Origin: Rhizobium sp. CC-YZS058
GTDB taxonomy: Bacteria > Pseudomonadota > Alphaproteobacteria > Rhizobiales > Rhizobiaceae
Assembly: GCF_034720595.1 (NCBI RefSeq)
Contig: NZ_JAYESJ010000001.1
Coordinates: 3,312,001-3,376,000, forward strand
Length of the DNA: 64,000 bases
Direction of reading: 5' to 3'
Part shown: positions 33,500 to 42,311 of the stretch, one piece after another
Layout: every line of letters starts with the position of its first letter
How positions within the stretch are numbered: position 1 is the stretch's first letter
The notes under the pieces: model-generated
Database searches by the model: none
The model's input: only the letters and a program-made list of their open reading frames with translations
Told to the model about the DNA's origin: nothing
Made by a program: the position numbers and the translations under genes

Positions 33500-33736
33500 T
33501 CAGAAGGCGTTGAAGGTCAGCGTGGTCAGCGAGCGGCTGATGCCCGCCACCGTGGCGATGTGATCATTGATGAACTTGCCGACATCCTGGCCTTCCTCGA
33601 TGTAGATCTTGATCAGCAGATCGTACTCGCCGCTCGTCGAATACATTTCCGAAACGATCTCCTTCTTGTAGATCGCATCGGCCACCGCATAGGTCTGGCC
33701 GGGGGTGCATTGCAGCTGAACGAAAATCGGCTTCAT
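33500..33736 (-). CDS. Stand-alone Lrp/AsnC ligand-binding (RAM) domain protein
   Basis: This 78-aa protein, MKPIFVQLQCTPGQTYAVAD to FNAF, covers only the AsnC/Lrp effector-binding (RAM) domain. The helix-turn-helix half of a full Lrp regulator is missing. The pattern VQLQCTPGQ, SEMYSTSGEYDLLIKIY and GKFINDHIATVAGISRSLTTLT matches the family. Such proteins form ring-shaped multimers that may bind amino acids and modulate other regulators. The start is a clear ATG with no longer frame upstream, so this is a natural short form and not a truncation. Confidence 0.85.
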   Translation of the reverse strand: MKPIFVQLQCTPGQTYAVADAIYKKEIVSEMYSTSGEYDLLIKIYIEEGQDVGKFINDHIATVAGISRSLTTLTFNAF

Positions 33737-33818
33737 CTCGGTCTCCTCGATCCCTTTCGCGCAAGCGGCCGGGCTGCCTGCCGAGATAACCTGTTTCGCC
33801 GCCCTGTCAAAGCCTTGG

Positions 33819-34607
33819 TCAGTCGCGGCGGAAGATCAGGCTGGCGGTCCAACCGGTGATGATGGCGAGCAGCACGGCGATGACGCCATAGAGCAGCGGC
33901 TTCTCCTGCGCGGCCTGGGTGATCGCCGCCTCGAGCCCCGTCTTGACCACGCGGAGCGGCAGTGCCTTGGCGGCAACGAAGGTGCCATCGCGGAAGAGAA
34001 AGGCCCGCACCACATGGGTGCCGTTCGGCACATCGGCCGGCAGGCGCACCGAGGCCTTGAACAGGCTGGCGCTGATGAACTGCACGCCGCCCGAATCGCG
34101 CTGATAGACCCCGCTCGTCTCCCGCAGCCGGCGGAAGGCCTCGCGGAACTCGGTCACGCCGCTGCCATCGCCGATGAAGCCGATCGGCGTCAGCGTCAGA
34201 TGCGAAACGCCGATGCCCATATTGTTCATCTCCTCGGCCGGCGCGATCGCCTCGATATCGCGCGTGGAAGAGACGGAATAGGATTCCGGCACCAGCTCGA
34301 AGGTCATCGCGCGGGTGTTGATCCAAATGCCGAAGACGCGGGTCTTCTTGCGCACCGTCGCGCTTTCCTTCGGACCTTCCAGGGAGACGACGATATCGTA
34401 CTTGCCCTGGGCGAGCAGATTGCCGTCGAATCCGTCGATCGCGCCGAAGATCGTCAGGTCCGCGCCACGAAAATCGGAGGTGATGGCGATCTCGTTGGTG
34501 GAGATGCCGATATCGAGCTTTTCGGGAAACTCCGCCGGCGCCTGCTGCGCCAGAGCGGGGAGCGAGAGCGCGAGGCTGGTCAAGAACGAGAGCAGAAACC
34601 GGCGCAT
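33819..34607 (-). CDS. TIGR02186 family membrane-associated protein
   Basis: This 262-aa protein has a signal peptide (MRRFLLSFLTSLALSLPALA), a periplasmic beta-rich domain (EKLDIGISTNEIAITSDFRGADLTIFGAIDG, KTRVFGIWIN, VSSTRDIEAI) and one C-terminal transmembrane helix (LLYGVIAVLLAIITGWTASLIF). It matches TIGR02186, which is nearly always found beside a TauE-type sulfite/sulfonate exporter in alphaproteobacteria. It is likely an accessory protein of that exporter. The start at 34607 overlaps the exporter stop by one base. Confidence 0.85.
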   Translation of the reverse strand: MRRFLLSFLTSLALSLPALAQQAPAEFPEKLDIGISTNEIAITSDFRGADLTIFGAIDGFDGNLLAQGKYDIVVSLEGPKESATVRKKTRVFGIWINTRAMTFELVPESYSVSSTRDIEAIAPAEEMNNMGIGVSHLTLTPIGFIGDGSGVTEFREAFRRLRETSGVYQRDSGGVQFISASLFKASVRLPADVPNGTHVVRAFLFRDGTFVAAKALPLRVVKTGLEAAITQAAQEKPLLYGVIAVLLAIITGWTASLIFRRD

Positions 34608-35533
34608 CAGAAGCCTCCACTGGCGGAGACGATGGAATAGATATCCTCCGGCGGCAGAACGAGCTCGATGGCGAGGCGCAGGCCGACGGCCAGCACCAGC
34701 AGGGCCAGAAGCGCCCGCAGCTGCTCGCCGCGCAGCTTCTGGCCGACGCGCACGCCATATTGCGCGCCGATCACGCCGGCGATCATCAGCACGAAAGCGA
34801 GCACGATATCGACCGAGCGGTTGGCGCTTGCCTGGACGATCACCGTATAAGCGGAGACGAAGATGATCTGGAAGAGCGAGGTGCCGACGACGACATTGGT
34901 GGGGATGCGCAGGAGGTAGATCATGGCCGGAACCATGATGAAGCCACCGCCGACCCCCATGACCGAGGTCAGCACGCCGATGCAGAAGCCGAGGCCGGCG
35001 ACGGGAATGACGCTCAGATAGATCTTCGACTTCTTGAACCGCATCTTCAAGGGCAGCCGGTGAACCCAGCCATGATGGCCGGGCCGGCGCAGCGACAGCG
35101 GCTCGTTGCGCTTGGCACGGCGCATGGCCCGCAGGCTTTCGATCAGCATCAGCGTGCCGACCGTGCCGAGCAGCAGGACGTAGGCGAGCGAAATCACGAG
35201 ATCGAGCTGGCCGAGCCGGCGCAGGAGCCCGAAGATCCAGATGCCGACGGTGGCGCCCAGAAGACCACCGACAAGCAGGACGCAGCCGAGCTTGATATCG
35301 ATCGTGCCGCGGCGGAAATGGGTGATGGCGCCGGAGATCGACGAGGCCACGACCTGGTTGGCCCCGGTGGCCACGGCCACGACCGGCGGAATGTTGTAGA
35401 AGATCAGCAGCGGGGTGATGAGGAAGCCGCCGCCGACGCCGAACATGCCCGACAGGAAGCCGACCGCGGCGCCCATGCCGAGGATGATGAGAATATTGAC
35501 CGACAATTCGGCAATCGGCAGATAGACCGTCAC
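34607..35533 (-). CDS. Sulfite exporter TauE/SafE family protein
   Basis: This 308-aa membrane protein of the TSUP family has eight or nine helices. The repeats NILIILGMGAAVGFLSGMFGVGGGFLITPLLIFYNIPPVVAVATG and CIGVLTSVMGVGGGFIMVPAMIYLLRIPTNVVVGTSLFQI carry the family's double GVGGGF motif (seen at both ends of these stretches). It exports sulfite, sulfonate or sulfolactate-type anions. Its operon partner is the TIGR02186 protein. The frame begins 187 bases after podJ's stop on the same strand. Confidence 0.9.
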   Translation of the reverse strand: MTVYLPIAELSVNILIILGMGAAVGFLSGMFGVGGGFLITPLLIFYNIPPVVAVATGANQVVASSISGAITHFRRGTIDIKLGCVLLVGGLLGATVGIWIFGLLRRLGQLDLVISLAYVLLLGTVGTLMLIESLRAMRRAKRNEPLSLRRPGHHGWVHRLPLKMRFKKSKIYLSVIPVAGLGFCIGVLTSVMGVGGGFIMVPAMIYLLRIPTNVVVGTSLFQIIFVSAYTVIVQASANRSVDIVLAFVLMIAGVIGAQYGVRVGQKLRGEQLRALLALLVLAVGLRLAIELVLPPEDIYSIVSASGGF

Positions 35534-35558
35534 GACAGGACCTCGATGCCATGCGAAG

Positions 35559-35585
35559 GCCGCCCGCCGGAAAACGGAGGGCGGC
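35559..35585 (-). terminator. Hairpin after podJ
   Basis: GCCGCCC (35559-35565) and GGGCGGC (35579-35585) form a 7-bp GC-rich stem; CCG/CGG inside the loop can extend it. It lies in the 187-base gap between podJ and the TauE operon. No T-run follows, so it may be Rho-dependent, an mRNA stability element, or only structural. Confidence 0.35.
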
Positions 35586-35720
35586 TGGATGCGGCTCAGC
35601 GGCCCTTTTCGGAGCGCCGCCTGTTTTTGCCATACGATACGGCCCGCCGGCCAGGAAGCGCCAAGGGCGACATGGCAGGGTCCGTCTGGTCCTTTTTCCT
35701 CGCCGCGCGGCGCTTTGGCC

Positions 35721-38700
35721 TCAACCGTTGCGCTTCAGGAGTTCCTTCACCAGCGCATCGGTGATCTTTCCGGTCGGCTCCTGGCCGATCGAGGTCTGGA
35801 ACCCCTTGATGGCGGCGATCGTCTTCGCGCCAAGCTCGCCATCCGGCTTGCCGGCGTCGAAGCCGTTGTTGTTGAGGATTGCCTGGATGTTGCGCACGGC
35901 GCGCTTCATGTCGACGCTCGAGGTCTTCTCCGCCTTGCCGACCCAGGCATCCGGCACCGTCACATCATTGGCGGCGGCATCCGGCGTCGTGATCTTGAAC
36001 GCGTCGACGGCGGCCTTAGCGCGGGCGAGCTGTTCGGCCGACAGCGTCTTGGCAACCTCCTCGCTCTTGGCTCCGGCATCGGCGTCGCCTTCCTTGGCGG
36101 CCACGGCGAACCATTTGTAGGAGGCTTCCAGATTCTGCGGCACGCCATTGCCACGGGCATAGAGGATGGCGAGGTTGAACTGGCTGTCGCGCACGCCGAG
36201 TTCGGCCGCCTTTTCGAACCACTTGGCCGCGGCCGTGAAGTCCGGCGGGGTGACGGCCGACCCGCTGGCCAAAAGCACGGCGAGATTGTGCATGGCGCTG
36301 GCATTGCCCTTGGTGGCGGCCTGCTCGTAGAGCGCGCGGGCCTTGACCGCGTCGCGCGGTACGCCGGAGCCCTTCTCGTAAAGGCTGGCCAGGCGATATT
36401 CGGCCGGCGTCAGGCCGGCATCGGCGGCCCGCTGGTACCATTGCGCCGCCTTGGCGAGATCGGCGGCAACGCCGCGGCCTTCGGTGTAGACGGTCCCGAT
36501 TTCGAAGAAGGCTGCCGGGTCGCCGCTGCGGGCGGCATCGGCGAGCGCCTGCGGCTTGATCTCGGCCGGAACCTCGACCGGGGCGGCGGCAAGCGGCGCG
36601 GCCTCTGCCGGCGTGGCAGCATCGACCTTTACGGCAGCGGGTGCTGCAGCTTCGGCCGCGGGCTCGGTGACCGCGGGCTCTGCGGCGTCGGAAGCAGAAG
36701 CCTCGGCCGCAGGTGCCGCCGCCGTCGGATCCTCGACCGTCGCCTCACCGGCCACTGCCGGCGCCGCGGGTTCGGAGGGAACAGGCTCTGCAGAGGCGGC
36801 AGGCGTGGAAGCGGTGGCGCTCGAAGCGCTCTCCACCGGAGCGGCAGCGTCCGCGCTGCCGGAGATCGTGGCGGCTCCGTCCTCGGATGCGGGATCGGCC
36901 GGGGCTTCGAGCGGCTGTTCGACCACAGCGGCCGGCGCGGCGGCATCCCCGGTGAACATCGGCACGAAGGTCTTGTAGGACAGGATGGCGAGCAGGATGG
37001 CGCCGACGGCCATCAGGATCGGCCGGCGCTTGGCCGCAAACAGGCTGGTCTTGCCGCTGGCTTCCGCCCGCAGCGGCGCACGCGTCTGCGTGTCGGCCTC
37101 TTCGGCGGCAAGCTTGGCGGCGCGGCGCGCGGCGGTGATGAAGTCCGACTTGTCGCCCTCGCCCACGCCCGGTCCGCGGGCCGTCTGTCCGGCTCGAACG
37201 CGCTCCAGGATCTTCTTGACGTCCGGCACGCCGGAGCCCGGCTCCAGCGGCTGGTTGGCAACGTCCGCGGCGATCGGGCCGTCCATGTCGACCCGGGGCT
37301 CGGCAACGGCATTGGTGACCAGCGCCGTTTCCGACTTCGCCGTGCGGCGCGAGAAGCGGCGGGTGAGGCCGGCCAGGAAACCGGTCTTGGCTGGCGCCGG
37401 CTCGGCGGTCTCATCCACCGGCTCGAGGAAGGGATCTTCGAGCGCGGCCGACAGGTCCGGTGCCGGCTGCGGCGCAGCCTGGCCGAAGGTCAGGGTTTCG
37501 GAAGGCGCCGCGTCACGCACCATCGCCGGACGCTCGGCCGGCTGCGGGCGCGCTTCGGTCTCGGCTGCTGCGCGCTCGTTGAAGAAGAGAGGGGTTTCGG
37601 CGCGCGGCATCGGCGCGGATTTGAAGAGCATCTGCTCCTGGTGCCGCTCCTCGATCCGCTCGAGCTTGTCGGCAATATGCACGAGCGTTTCGTGCAGCGC
37701 TTCGAAGGTGCGCGCGGTGCGCTCCTCGCTGGAGCGGCTCAAGGTTTCGAGCGTCTTCAGATCGTCGGCAAGCGAGGAGATGGCGGCGATATCGGCCGGA
37801 GCGGCACCGGCGGCCTGGCCGATGCCGTTGCGCGAATAGGCCTCCATGACCGCCTCGGCCGCCTGGCGGGCGGCTTCGATGATATATTCGTCGCTGGAGG
37901 CCAGATAATCCTCAAGCGCGCTCATGCGGCCTTCGAACTCCGGCGCGATGACCACCGGGGCCGCCTCGCGCGGCTGGCTGACGAGCGAGGACAGATTGGC
38001 GATCTGGTCCTGCAGGCTGCGCAGCACGGCGCCATCGTCATAGGGGGCGGCCTGGGTTTCCTGCAGGCGGAGCGCGATGTCCGTCAGCTGGTCTTCCAGA
38101 CGGGCGAAACGATCGGCCTCTTCATGCTGGGAGACCGACGGCATGTCGAGCTCTTCGATCCGGCGCGAAAGCGCATCCAGCCGATCGGCCAGCGCCTCGT
38201 TGAAGGTGCCTTGGTCGAGCGCATCGATCTTGCGGGAAATGTCGGTCAGGTGATCGGTGAGATCCGGCTGGTGAGCGGCGCGTTCGGCGCGCTCCATCAT
38301 CAGCGAGAGCTGGTCAAGGCGCTCCTCGAGCCGAGCGGCCGCCTGGGCATTGGCCAGATCCTCGACGCGCAGCGCCAGGGTTTCGATCCGGCTCGAAAGC
38401 CCGCTCTCGTCCGGTAGCGCCAGACCGTCGATCTGGCGGGAAAGATCGGCGAGCCGCCCTTCGACACGGAGGACGCCGGGGCTATCGGCAGTCCGGCCGC
38501 TGGCAACAATGGCGCGGCTGATCTCGTCCAGCCGCTGGTCGAGATCGGCGAACTGGCCGTCGAAGCGACGGTCGTCCGGCTGCATGTTGCGGGCCATGAG
38601 GTCGATGGCCTGGGCGACGGCATAGAGCTTGTCTTCCAACGCGTTGAGCGCCGGACCGGCATTCAGCGTGCCGAGCTGCTGCTTGATCTCGTCGAGGCGA

Positions 38701-39500
38701 TAGGCGAGCGCAACGAGTTCGTCGTCGCGGCTGCTGTCGGAGAGCGACAGCGCTTCCTCGACGCCGTTCCAGCGGGTCTCCATCCGCCGGACGCTGTCTT
38801 CGCGGGCCAGCCCGTCGATCATCCGGCGCAGATCGTCGAACTCGGCGCGCAAGGCATCCTGTTCGGCGGAGGGCGCCTGGTGGCCGAGCGTGCTGATGCT
38901 CTCGGCCAGCCGCTGAAGATCGGAGCGGATATCGACCGCAAGGCGATCGTCCTGGGCGGCTTCGGCCTTGATTCCGCGGATTTCGGCGCGCAGAGCCATC
39001 ATTTCCCGCGTCAGCCCATCCTCGATATCGCGCTTGAGCTCCTGGCGGAGCCCGACCAGCGCATCGGCGATCTCGCGCATGGCCGTGTCGGACATGGCAG
39101 GCTGACGAGTGGATTCAGGTTGAGACGCGCGAGACGAATGACCTGCCGTATCGCTCGGACGGCGATCGTCATAGGTGGCCGCGACAGGGCGCGGCGGCGC
39201 GGTGCGCAGCGTGTCCGGCCGGTTGGCTGCCCGCTCGAGGCGGCTTGCGGCCAGCGTGCGCTGGCGCTCCAGAATTTCCGAGATCGCGTCGGCACGGGAG
39301 GAGATGGACCGGTCGCTGCGCTCGGGCGGCATCGGCCGCGCGGCGCGATCCGAAGCGGCGGCCGGCATCAGTCCCTCGATCCGCGCTTCCAACCCCTCGA
39401 TCGTCCGGTTCAGCGCTTCGAGCGAGGCGCTGTCCCTGCTACGGGCAGTCTCCTGAGCCCTAAAACCCTGGCGCGGAGGAGTTGGTCGCGATCCGTTCAT
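35721..39500 (-). CDS. podJ: Polar organelle development protein PodJ-like
   Basis: This 1259-aa protein has a long cytoplasmic coiled-coil region (residues about 40-800), an Ala/Pro-rich join and one transmembrane helix near residues 824-850 (ILMAVGAILLAILSYKTF). An Ala/Glu/Pro-rich periplasmic linker follows, then Sel1-like repeats at about 985-1150 (AFFEIGTVYTEGRGV, YRLASLYEKGSGVP, FNLAILYARGNGVP). A C-terminal peptidoglycan-binding domain (IQAILNNNGFDAGKPDGELG) ends it. This layout and length match Agrobacterium and Caulobacter PodJ, a scaffold that marks the old/new pole and organises growth and appendages. The start at 39500 is preferred over an upstream frame extension. Confidence 0.85.
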   Translation of the reverse strand: MNGSRPTPPRQGFRAQETARSRDSASLEALNRTIEGLEARIEGLMPAAASDRAARPMPPERSDRSISSRADAISEILERQRTLAASRLERAANRPDTLRTAPPRPVAATYDDRRPSDTAGHSSRASQPESTRQPAMSDTAMREIADALVGLRQELKRDIEDGLTREMMALRAEIRGIKAEAAQDDRLAVDIRSDLQRLAESISTLGHQAPSAEQDALRAEFDDLRRMIDGLAREDSVRRMETRWNGVEEALSLSDSSRDDELVALAYRLDEIKQQLGTLNAGPALNALEDKLYAVAQAIDLMARNMQPDDRRFDGQFADLDQRLDEISRAIVASGRTADSPGVLRVEGRLADLSRQIDGLALPDESGLSSRIETLALRVEDLANAQAAARLEERLDQLSLMMERAERAAHQPDLTDHLTDISRKIDALDQGTFNEALADRLDALSRRIEELDMPSVSQHEEADRFARLEDQLTDIALRLQETQAAPYDDGAVLRSLQDQIANLSSLVSQPREAAPVVIAPEFEGRMSALEDYLASSDEYIIEAARQAAEAVMEAYSRNGIGQAAGAAPADIAAISSLADDLKTLETLSRSSEERTARTFEALHETLVHIADKLERIEERHQEQMLFKSAPMPRAETPLFFNERAAAETEARPQPAERPAMVRDAAPSETLTFGQAAPQPAPDLSAALEDPFLEPVDETAEPAPAKTGFLAGLTRRFSRRTAKSETALVTNAVAEPRVDMDGPIAADVANQPLEPGSGVPDVKKILERVRAGQTARGPGVGEGDKSDFITAARRAAKLAAEEADTQTRAPLRAEASGKTSLFAAKRRPILMAVGAILLAILSYKTFVPMFTGDAAAPAAVVEQPLEAPADPASEDGAATISGSADAAAPVESASSATASTPAASAEPVPSEPAAPAVAGEATVEDPTAAAPAAEASASDAAEPAVTEPAAEAAAPAAVKVDAATPAEAAPLAAAPVEVPAEIKPQALADAARSGDPAAFFEIGTVYTEGRGVAADLAKAAQWYQRAADAGLTPAEYRLASLYEKGSGVPRDAVKARALYEQAATKGNASAMHNLAVLLASGSAVTPPDFTAAAKWFEKAAELGVRDSQFNLAILYARGNGVPQNLEASYKWFAVAAKEGDADAGAKSEEVAKTLSAEQLARAKAAVDAFKITTPDAAANDVTVPDAWVGKAEKTSSVDMKRAVRNIQAILNNNGFDAGKPDGELGAKTIAAIKGFQTSIGQEPTGKITDALVKELLKRNG

Positions 39501-39848
39501 GTCTGCTTCGCCTCTCTTAGCGGCACCACCGGACAAAGGGCAGGCAGCGCCCCCTTCCCGACTTCATCGAGCGCCATGATGACCGAACCCGCGGGATGCA
39601 TCCGGAATCAACAGTGACCTCTCCAAGCGCCACTTTCACGAAACGTGGTAAACAACCCGTTAAGGTTCGTTCGTATTTTTTAACCTTTCTTGCCGTTGCC
39701 TTGCCGCGGCGGCTGCGCAGCCATGCGAGGGGACGGGAATTGCCGCTCTCCGTCATTTTTGACGTTTACGCGCACGTCAAATTTCGCTAGCCTCGTCAGA
39801 GAGGATATGGTCGGGCCTGAGGCGGGCCCGCGGCGAGGACAGGAACTG
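39501..39848. other. Divergent intergenic region between podJ and the acyl-CoA dehydrogenase gene
   Basis: This 348-base region has no gene. It holds the promoters of two divergent units. Visible are one GAATC (a CcrM methylation site, GANTC) at 39604-39608, a CtrA-like motif described separately, a T-rich stretch near 39675-39681, and AAGGTT/AACCTT arms at 39662-39667 and 39682-39687 around it. An AGGA purine site precedes the acyl-CoA dehydrogenase start. Confidence 0.4.
39649..39663. promoter_or_regulatory. CtrA-like binding motif upstream of podJ
   Basis: TAAA, seven bases, then TTAA agrees with the CtrA consensus TTAA-N7-TTAA except for one base. It lies about 150 bases upstream of podJ; a second TTAACC lies at 39680-39685. 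In alphaproteobacteria podJ is cell-cycle regulated, so a CtrA site is plausible. The match is short and unproven. Confidence 0.3.
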
Positions 39849-41633
39849 ATGCCCATCTACAAGGCTCCGGTAGACGATACGCTCTTCATCTTGAATGCGG
39901 TGCTCGGCATCGAGCGCCACAACAATCTGCCGGGCTTTGCCGAAGCGACGCCGGACATGATCGAGGCGATCCTCGGCGAGGCGGCCAGGCTTTCCGAAGA
40001 TGTTCTGTTCCCGATCAACCTTTCGGGCGATCAGGAGGGCTGCACCCGTCATCCGGATGGCTCGGTCACGACACCCAAGGGGTTTCGCGAGGCCTATGCG
40101 CTCTATCGCGACAGCGGCTGGCTTGGCCTTGCCGTGCCGGAGGAGTTCGGCGGCCAGGGCCTTCCCTATACGCTGCACACGGCGGTCGCTGAATACATGT
40201 CGTCGGCCAACATGTCGCTGATGATGTATCCCGGCCTGACCCAGGGTGCGATCGCCGCGATCCTCGTTCATGGCTCGCAGGCGCAGAAGGACGCCTATCT
40301 GCCGAACATGGTTGCCGGCCGCTGGACGGGCACGATGAACCTGACCGAGCCGCATTGCGGCACCGATCTCGGCCTGCTGCGCAGCCGCGCCGTGCCGCAG
40401 GCGGACGGCAGCTACAGGATTTCCGGCCAGAAGATCTTCATCTCCGCCGGCGAGCACGACATGGCGGAGAACATCATCCACCTGGTTCTCGCCCGCATCG
40501 AAGGCGCGCCGGAGGGCACCAAGGGTATCTCTCTGTTCATCGTGCCCAAGCATCTGGACGACAGCCGCGCGCCGAACGGCGTCTCCTGTGGCGCGATCGA
40601 GCACAAGATGGGCATTCATGGCAATGCGACCTGCGTGATGAACTATGACGCGGCGACCGGCTTTCTGCTAGGCGAGACTAATCGCGGCCTGAACGCCATG
40701 TTCGTGATGATGAACGAGGCACGGCTCGGCGTCGGCATGCAGGGGCTCGCGATCTCCGAGATCGCCTACCAGAATGCGGTTGCCTATGCGCGCGAGCGGC
40801 TGCAGGGCCGGGCGCTCTCCGGTGCCAAGGAGGCGGGGAAGAAGGCCGATCCGATCATCGTTCATCCCGACATCCGCCGGGCGCTGATGACCATGCGCGC
40901 CTTCAATGAGGGCGGGCGCGCCTTCGCGCTCTGGACCGCGCTGCAGTCGGACATCGCCCACCGCTCCGCCGATCCGGCCGAACGCCAGCAGGCGGACGAT
41001 CTGCTCGGCCTGATGACACCGATCCTGAAAGGCGTGCTCACCGATCGCGGCTTCGACCATGCGGTCATGGCGCAGCAGGTCTATGGCGGCCACGGCTATA
41101 TCGAAGAACACGGCATGAGCCAGTATGTGCGCGATGCGCGCATCGCCATGATCTATGAAGGGGCGAACGGCATCCAGGCCCTCGACCTCGTCGGCCGGAA
41201 GCTGGCGCTGAACGGCGGACGCGCGATCATGGCGCTCTTCAAGGAGATCGGCGATTTCTGCGAGGAGAACCGCAACGACGCGGCCATGGCGCCCTATACC
41301 AAGGCGCTGAAGAAGGGCCTGACCGACCTGCAGACGGCGACCATGTGGTTCATGTCGAACGCCATGGCCAAGCCCGACAATGCCGGCGCCGGCTCGACCG
41401 ACTACATGCACCTCGCCGGCCTCGTGGTCATCGGCTACATGTGGGCGCGGATGGCGAAGACGGCACAGGCCGAGCTTGCGGCAGGCAGCGAGGGGCGCGA
41501 CGCCTATCTCGACGCCAAGCTCGTGACCGCCTCCTTCTATATGAGCCGCATCCTCCCCGAGACCGCGCTCCGCCGCACCCGCATCGAAGCCGGCGCGGAG
41601 ACGATGATGGCGCTGGACGCGGCGGTGTTTTAG
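39849..41633 (+). CDS. Acyl-CoA dehydrogenase with C-terminal extension (FadE-like)
   Basis: This 594-aa flavoenzyme of fatty-acid beta-oxidation has the family signatures [17 protein letters not shown] (FAD-binding) and [34 protein letters not shown] near the end (active-site Glu region follows in [13 protein letters not shown]). It is longer than the 380-aa short-chain enzymes and carries the C-terminal acyl-CoA dehydrogenase extension, as in FadE-type rhizobial proteins. The start ([12 protein letters not shown], 39849) has AGGA four bases upstream. It heads the fatty-acid block: this gene, MazEF, thiolase, FadB. Confidence 0.9.
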   Translation: MPIYKAPVDDTLFILNAVLGIERHNNLPGFAEATPDMIEAILGEAARLSEDVLFPINLSGDQEGCTRHPDGSVTTPKGFREAYALYRDSGWLGLAVPEEFGGQGLPYTLHTAVAEYMSSANMSLMMYPGLTQGAIAAILVHGSQAQKDAYLPNMVAGRWTGTMNLTEPHCGTDLGLLRSRAVPQADGSYRISGQKIFISAGEHDMAENIIHLVLARIEGAPEGTKGISLFIVPKHLDDSRAPNGVSCGAIEHKMGIHGNATCVMNYDAATGFLLGETNRGLNAMFVMMNEARLGVGMQGLAISEIAYQNAVAYARERLQGRALSGAKEAGKKADPIIVHPDIRRALMTMRAFNEGGRAFALWTALQSDIAHRSADPAERQQADDLLGLMTPILKGVLTDRGFDHAVMAQQVYGGHGYIEEHGMSQYVRDARIAMIYEGANGIQALDLVGRKLALNGGRAIMALFKEIGDFCEENRNDAAMAPYTKALKKGLTDLQTATMWFMSNAMAKPDNAGAGSTDYMHLAGLVVIGYMWARMAKTAQAELAAGSEGRDAYLDAKLVTASFYMSRILPETALRRTRIEAGAETMMALDAAVF

Positions 41634-41639
41634 GAAGGC

Positions 41640-41677
41640 TTGATCATTCAGGCGTAGAGTTATATATTTGTATAACT
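41640..41677 (+). promoter_or_regulatory. Promoter and overlapping operator of the MazEF-type module
   Basis: TTGATC (41640-41645), a 17-base spacer and TATATT (41663-41668) form a good sigma70-type promoter. A perfect 7-bp inverted repeat, AGTTATA (41658-41664) and TATAACT (41671-41677), spans the -10 element. GAGGGAG lies ten bases later, before the antitoxin ATG. Antitoxins of this type usually repress their own promoter, so this is the likely autoregulatory site. Confidence 0.6.
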
Positions 41678-41692
41678 TGTGAGGGAGATGCC

Positions 41693-41950
41693 ATGCCTGT
41701 TTCAACAATCCGCGGTGTAGGCGGCTCAGCGATGATGACCATTCCACGCGCCGTCATGGACGAGCTTGGTCTGCATCTGAACGACAAGGTCGATGTCACA
41801 GCGGAGAGCGGTCGTCTCGTCGCCGTTAGTACCCGCCCACGCTACGCGCTTGAGACACTGATCGCGCAATGCAAGCCAGATGCGGCCTGGGAAGAAAGCG
41901 AGCGCGAGTGGATGGACGTGCCGGCGCTCGGCAATGAGACGACCGATTGA
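41693..41950 (+). CDS. AbrB/MazE-type antitoxin
   Basis: This 85-aa protein starts MPVSTIRGVGGSAMMTIPRAVMDELGLHLNDKVDVTA, the swapped-hairpin AbrB/MazE DNA-binding domain. A 'RLVAVSTRPRYALETLIAQC' strand and an acidic C-terminal tail (WEESEREWMDVPALGNE) follow; the tail binds the toxin. It probably neutralises the downstream toxin and represses the module. GAGGGAG is the ribosome-binding site. Its stop overlaps the toxin start by one base. Confidence 0.85.
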   Translation: MPVSTIRGVGGSAMMTIPRAVMDELGLHLNDKVDVTAESGRLVAVSTRPRYALETLIAQCKPDAAWEESEREWMDVPALGNETTD

Positions 41951-42282
41951 TGGATCGCGGCGACATCTGGTTTGTGGATCTTGACCCCACGCGCGGGCAC
42001 GAGCAGGCAAAGGCGCGACCGGTCATGATCGTTTCGCCGCAGGTGTTCAACATGCTTGGCGTCCAGTTGATTGCGCCAATCAGCAGTGGCGGTGCTTTTG
42101 TGCGCATGCGCGGCTTTGCCGTTCCGCTGCCCGAGGGAAACATGAAGACCAGGGGTGTCGTTCTCTGCCATCAGATCCGAACGGTGGATCTGCAGGCAAG
42201 ACACGGGCGCTTCGTCGAAAAGGCACCGGACGCCGTGGTGGACGACGTTCTGGCCCGCCTCCAGACACTTTTCGAATACTGA
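41950..42282 (+). CDS. MazF/PemK-type endoribonuclease toxin
   Basis: This 110-aa protein matches MazF/PemK: MDRGDIWFVDLDPTRGHEQAKARPVMIVSPQVFN at the N-terminus with the conserved G-D-I-W, R-G-H-E and R-P-V segments, then LIAPISSGG and VVLCHQIRTVDL. Such toxins are sequence-specific mRNA-cleaving endoribonucleases. The ATG at 41950 overlaps the antitoxin stop (TGATG). The gene pair sits between the acyl-CoA dehydrogenase and the thiolase. Confidence 0.88.
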   Translation: MDRGDIWFVDLDPTRGHEQAKARPVMIVSPQVFNMLGVQLIAPISSGGAFVRMRGFAVPLPEGNMKTRGVVLCHQIRTVDLQARHGRFVEKAPDAVVDDVLARLQTLFEY

Positions 42283-42311
42283 TCGACGCTGACGTCGAAT
42301 GGGAGACACCG

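Noticed and set aside
35589..38417. A 942-codon open frame on the plus strand opposite podJ
   Set aside because: Shadow of the podJ coiled-coil and Sel1 region; composition is Gly/Arg-rich and no motif is present.
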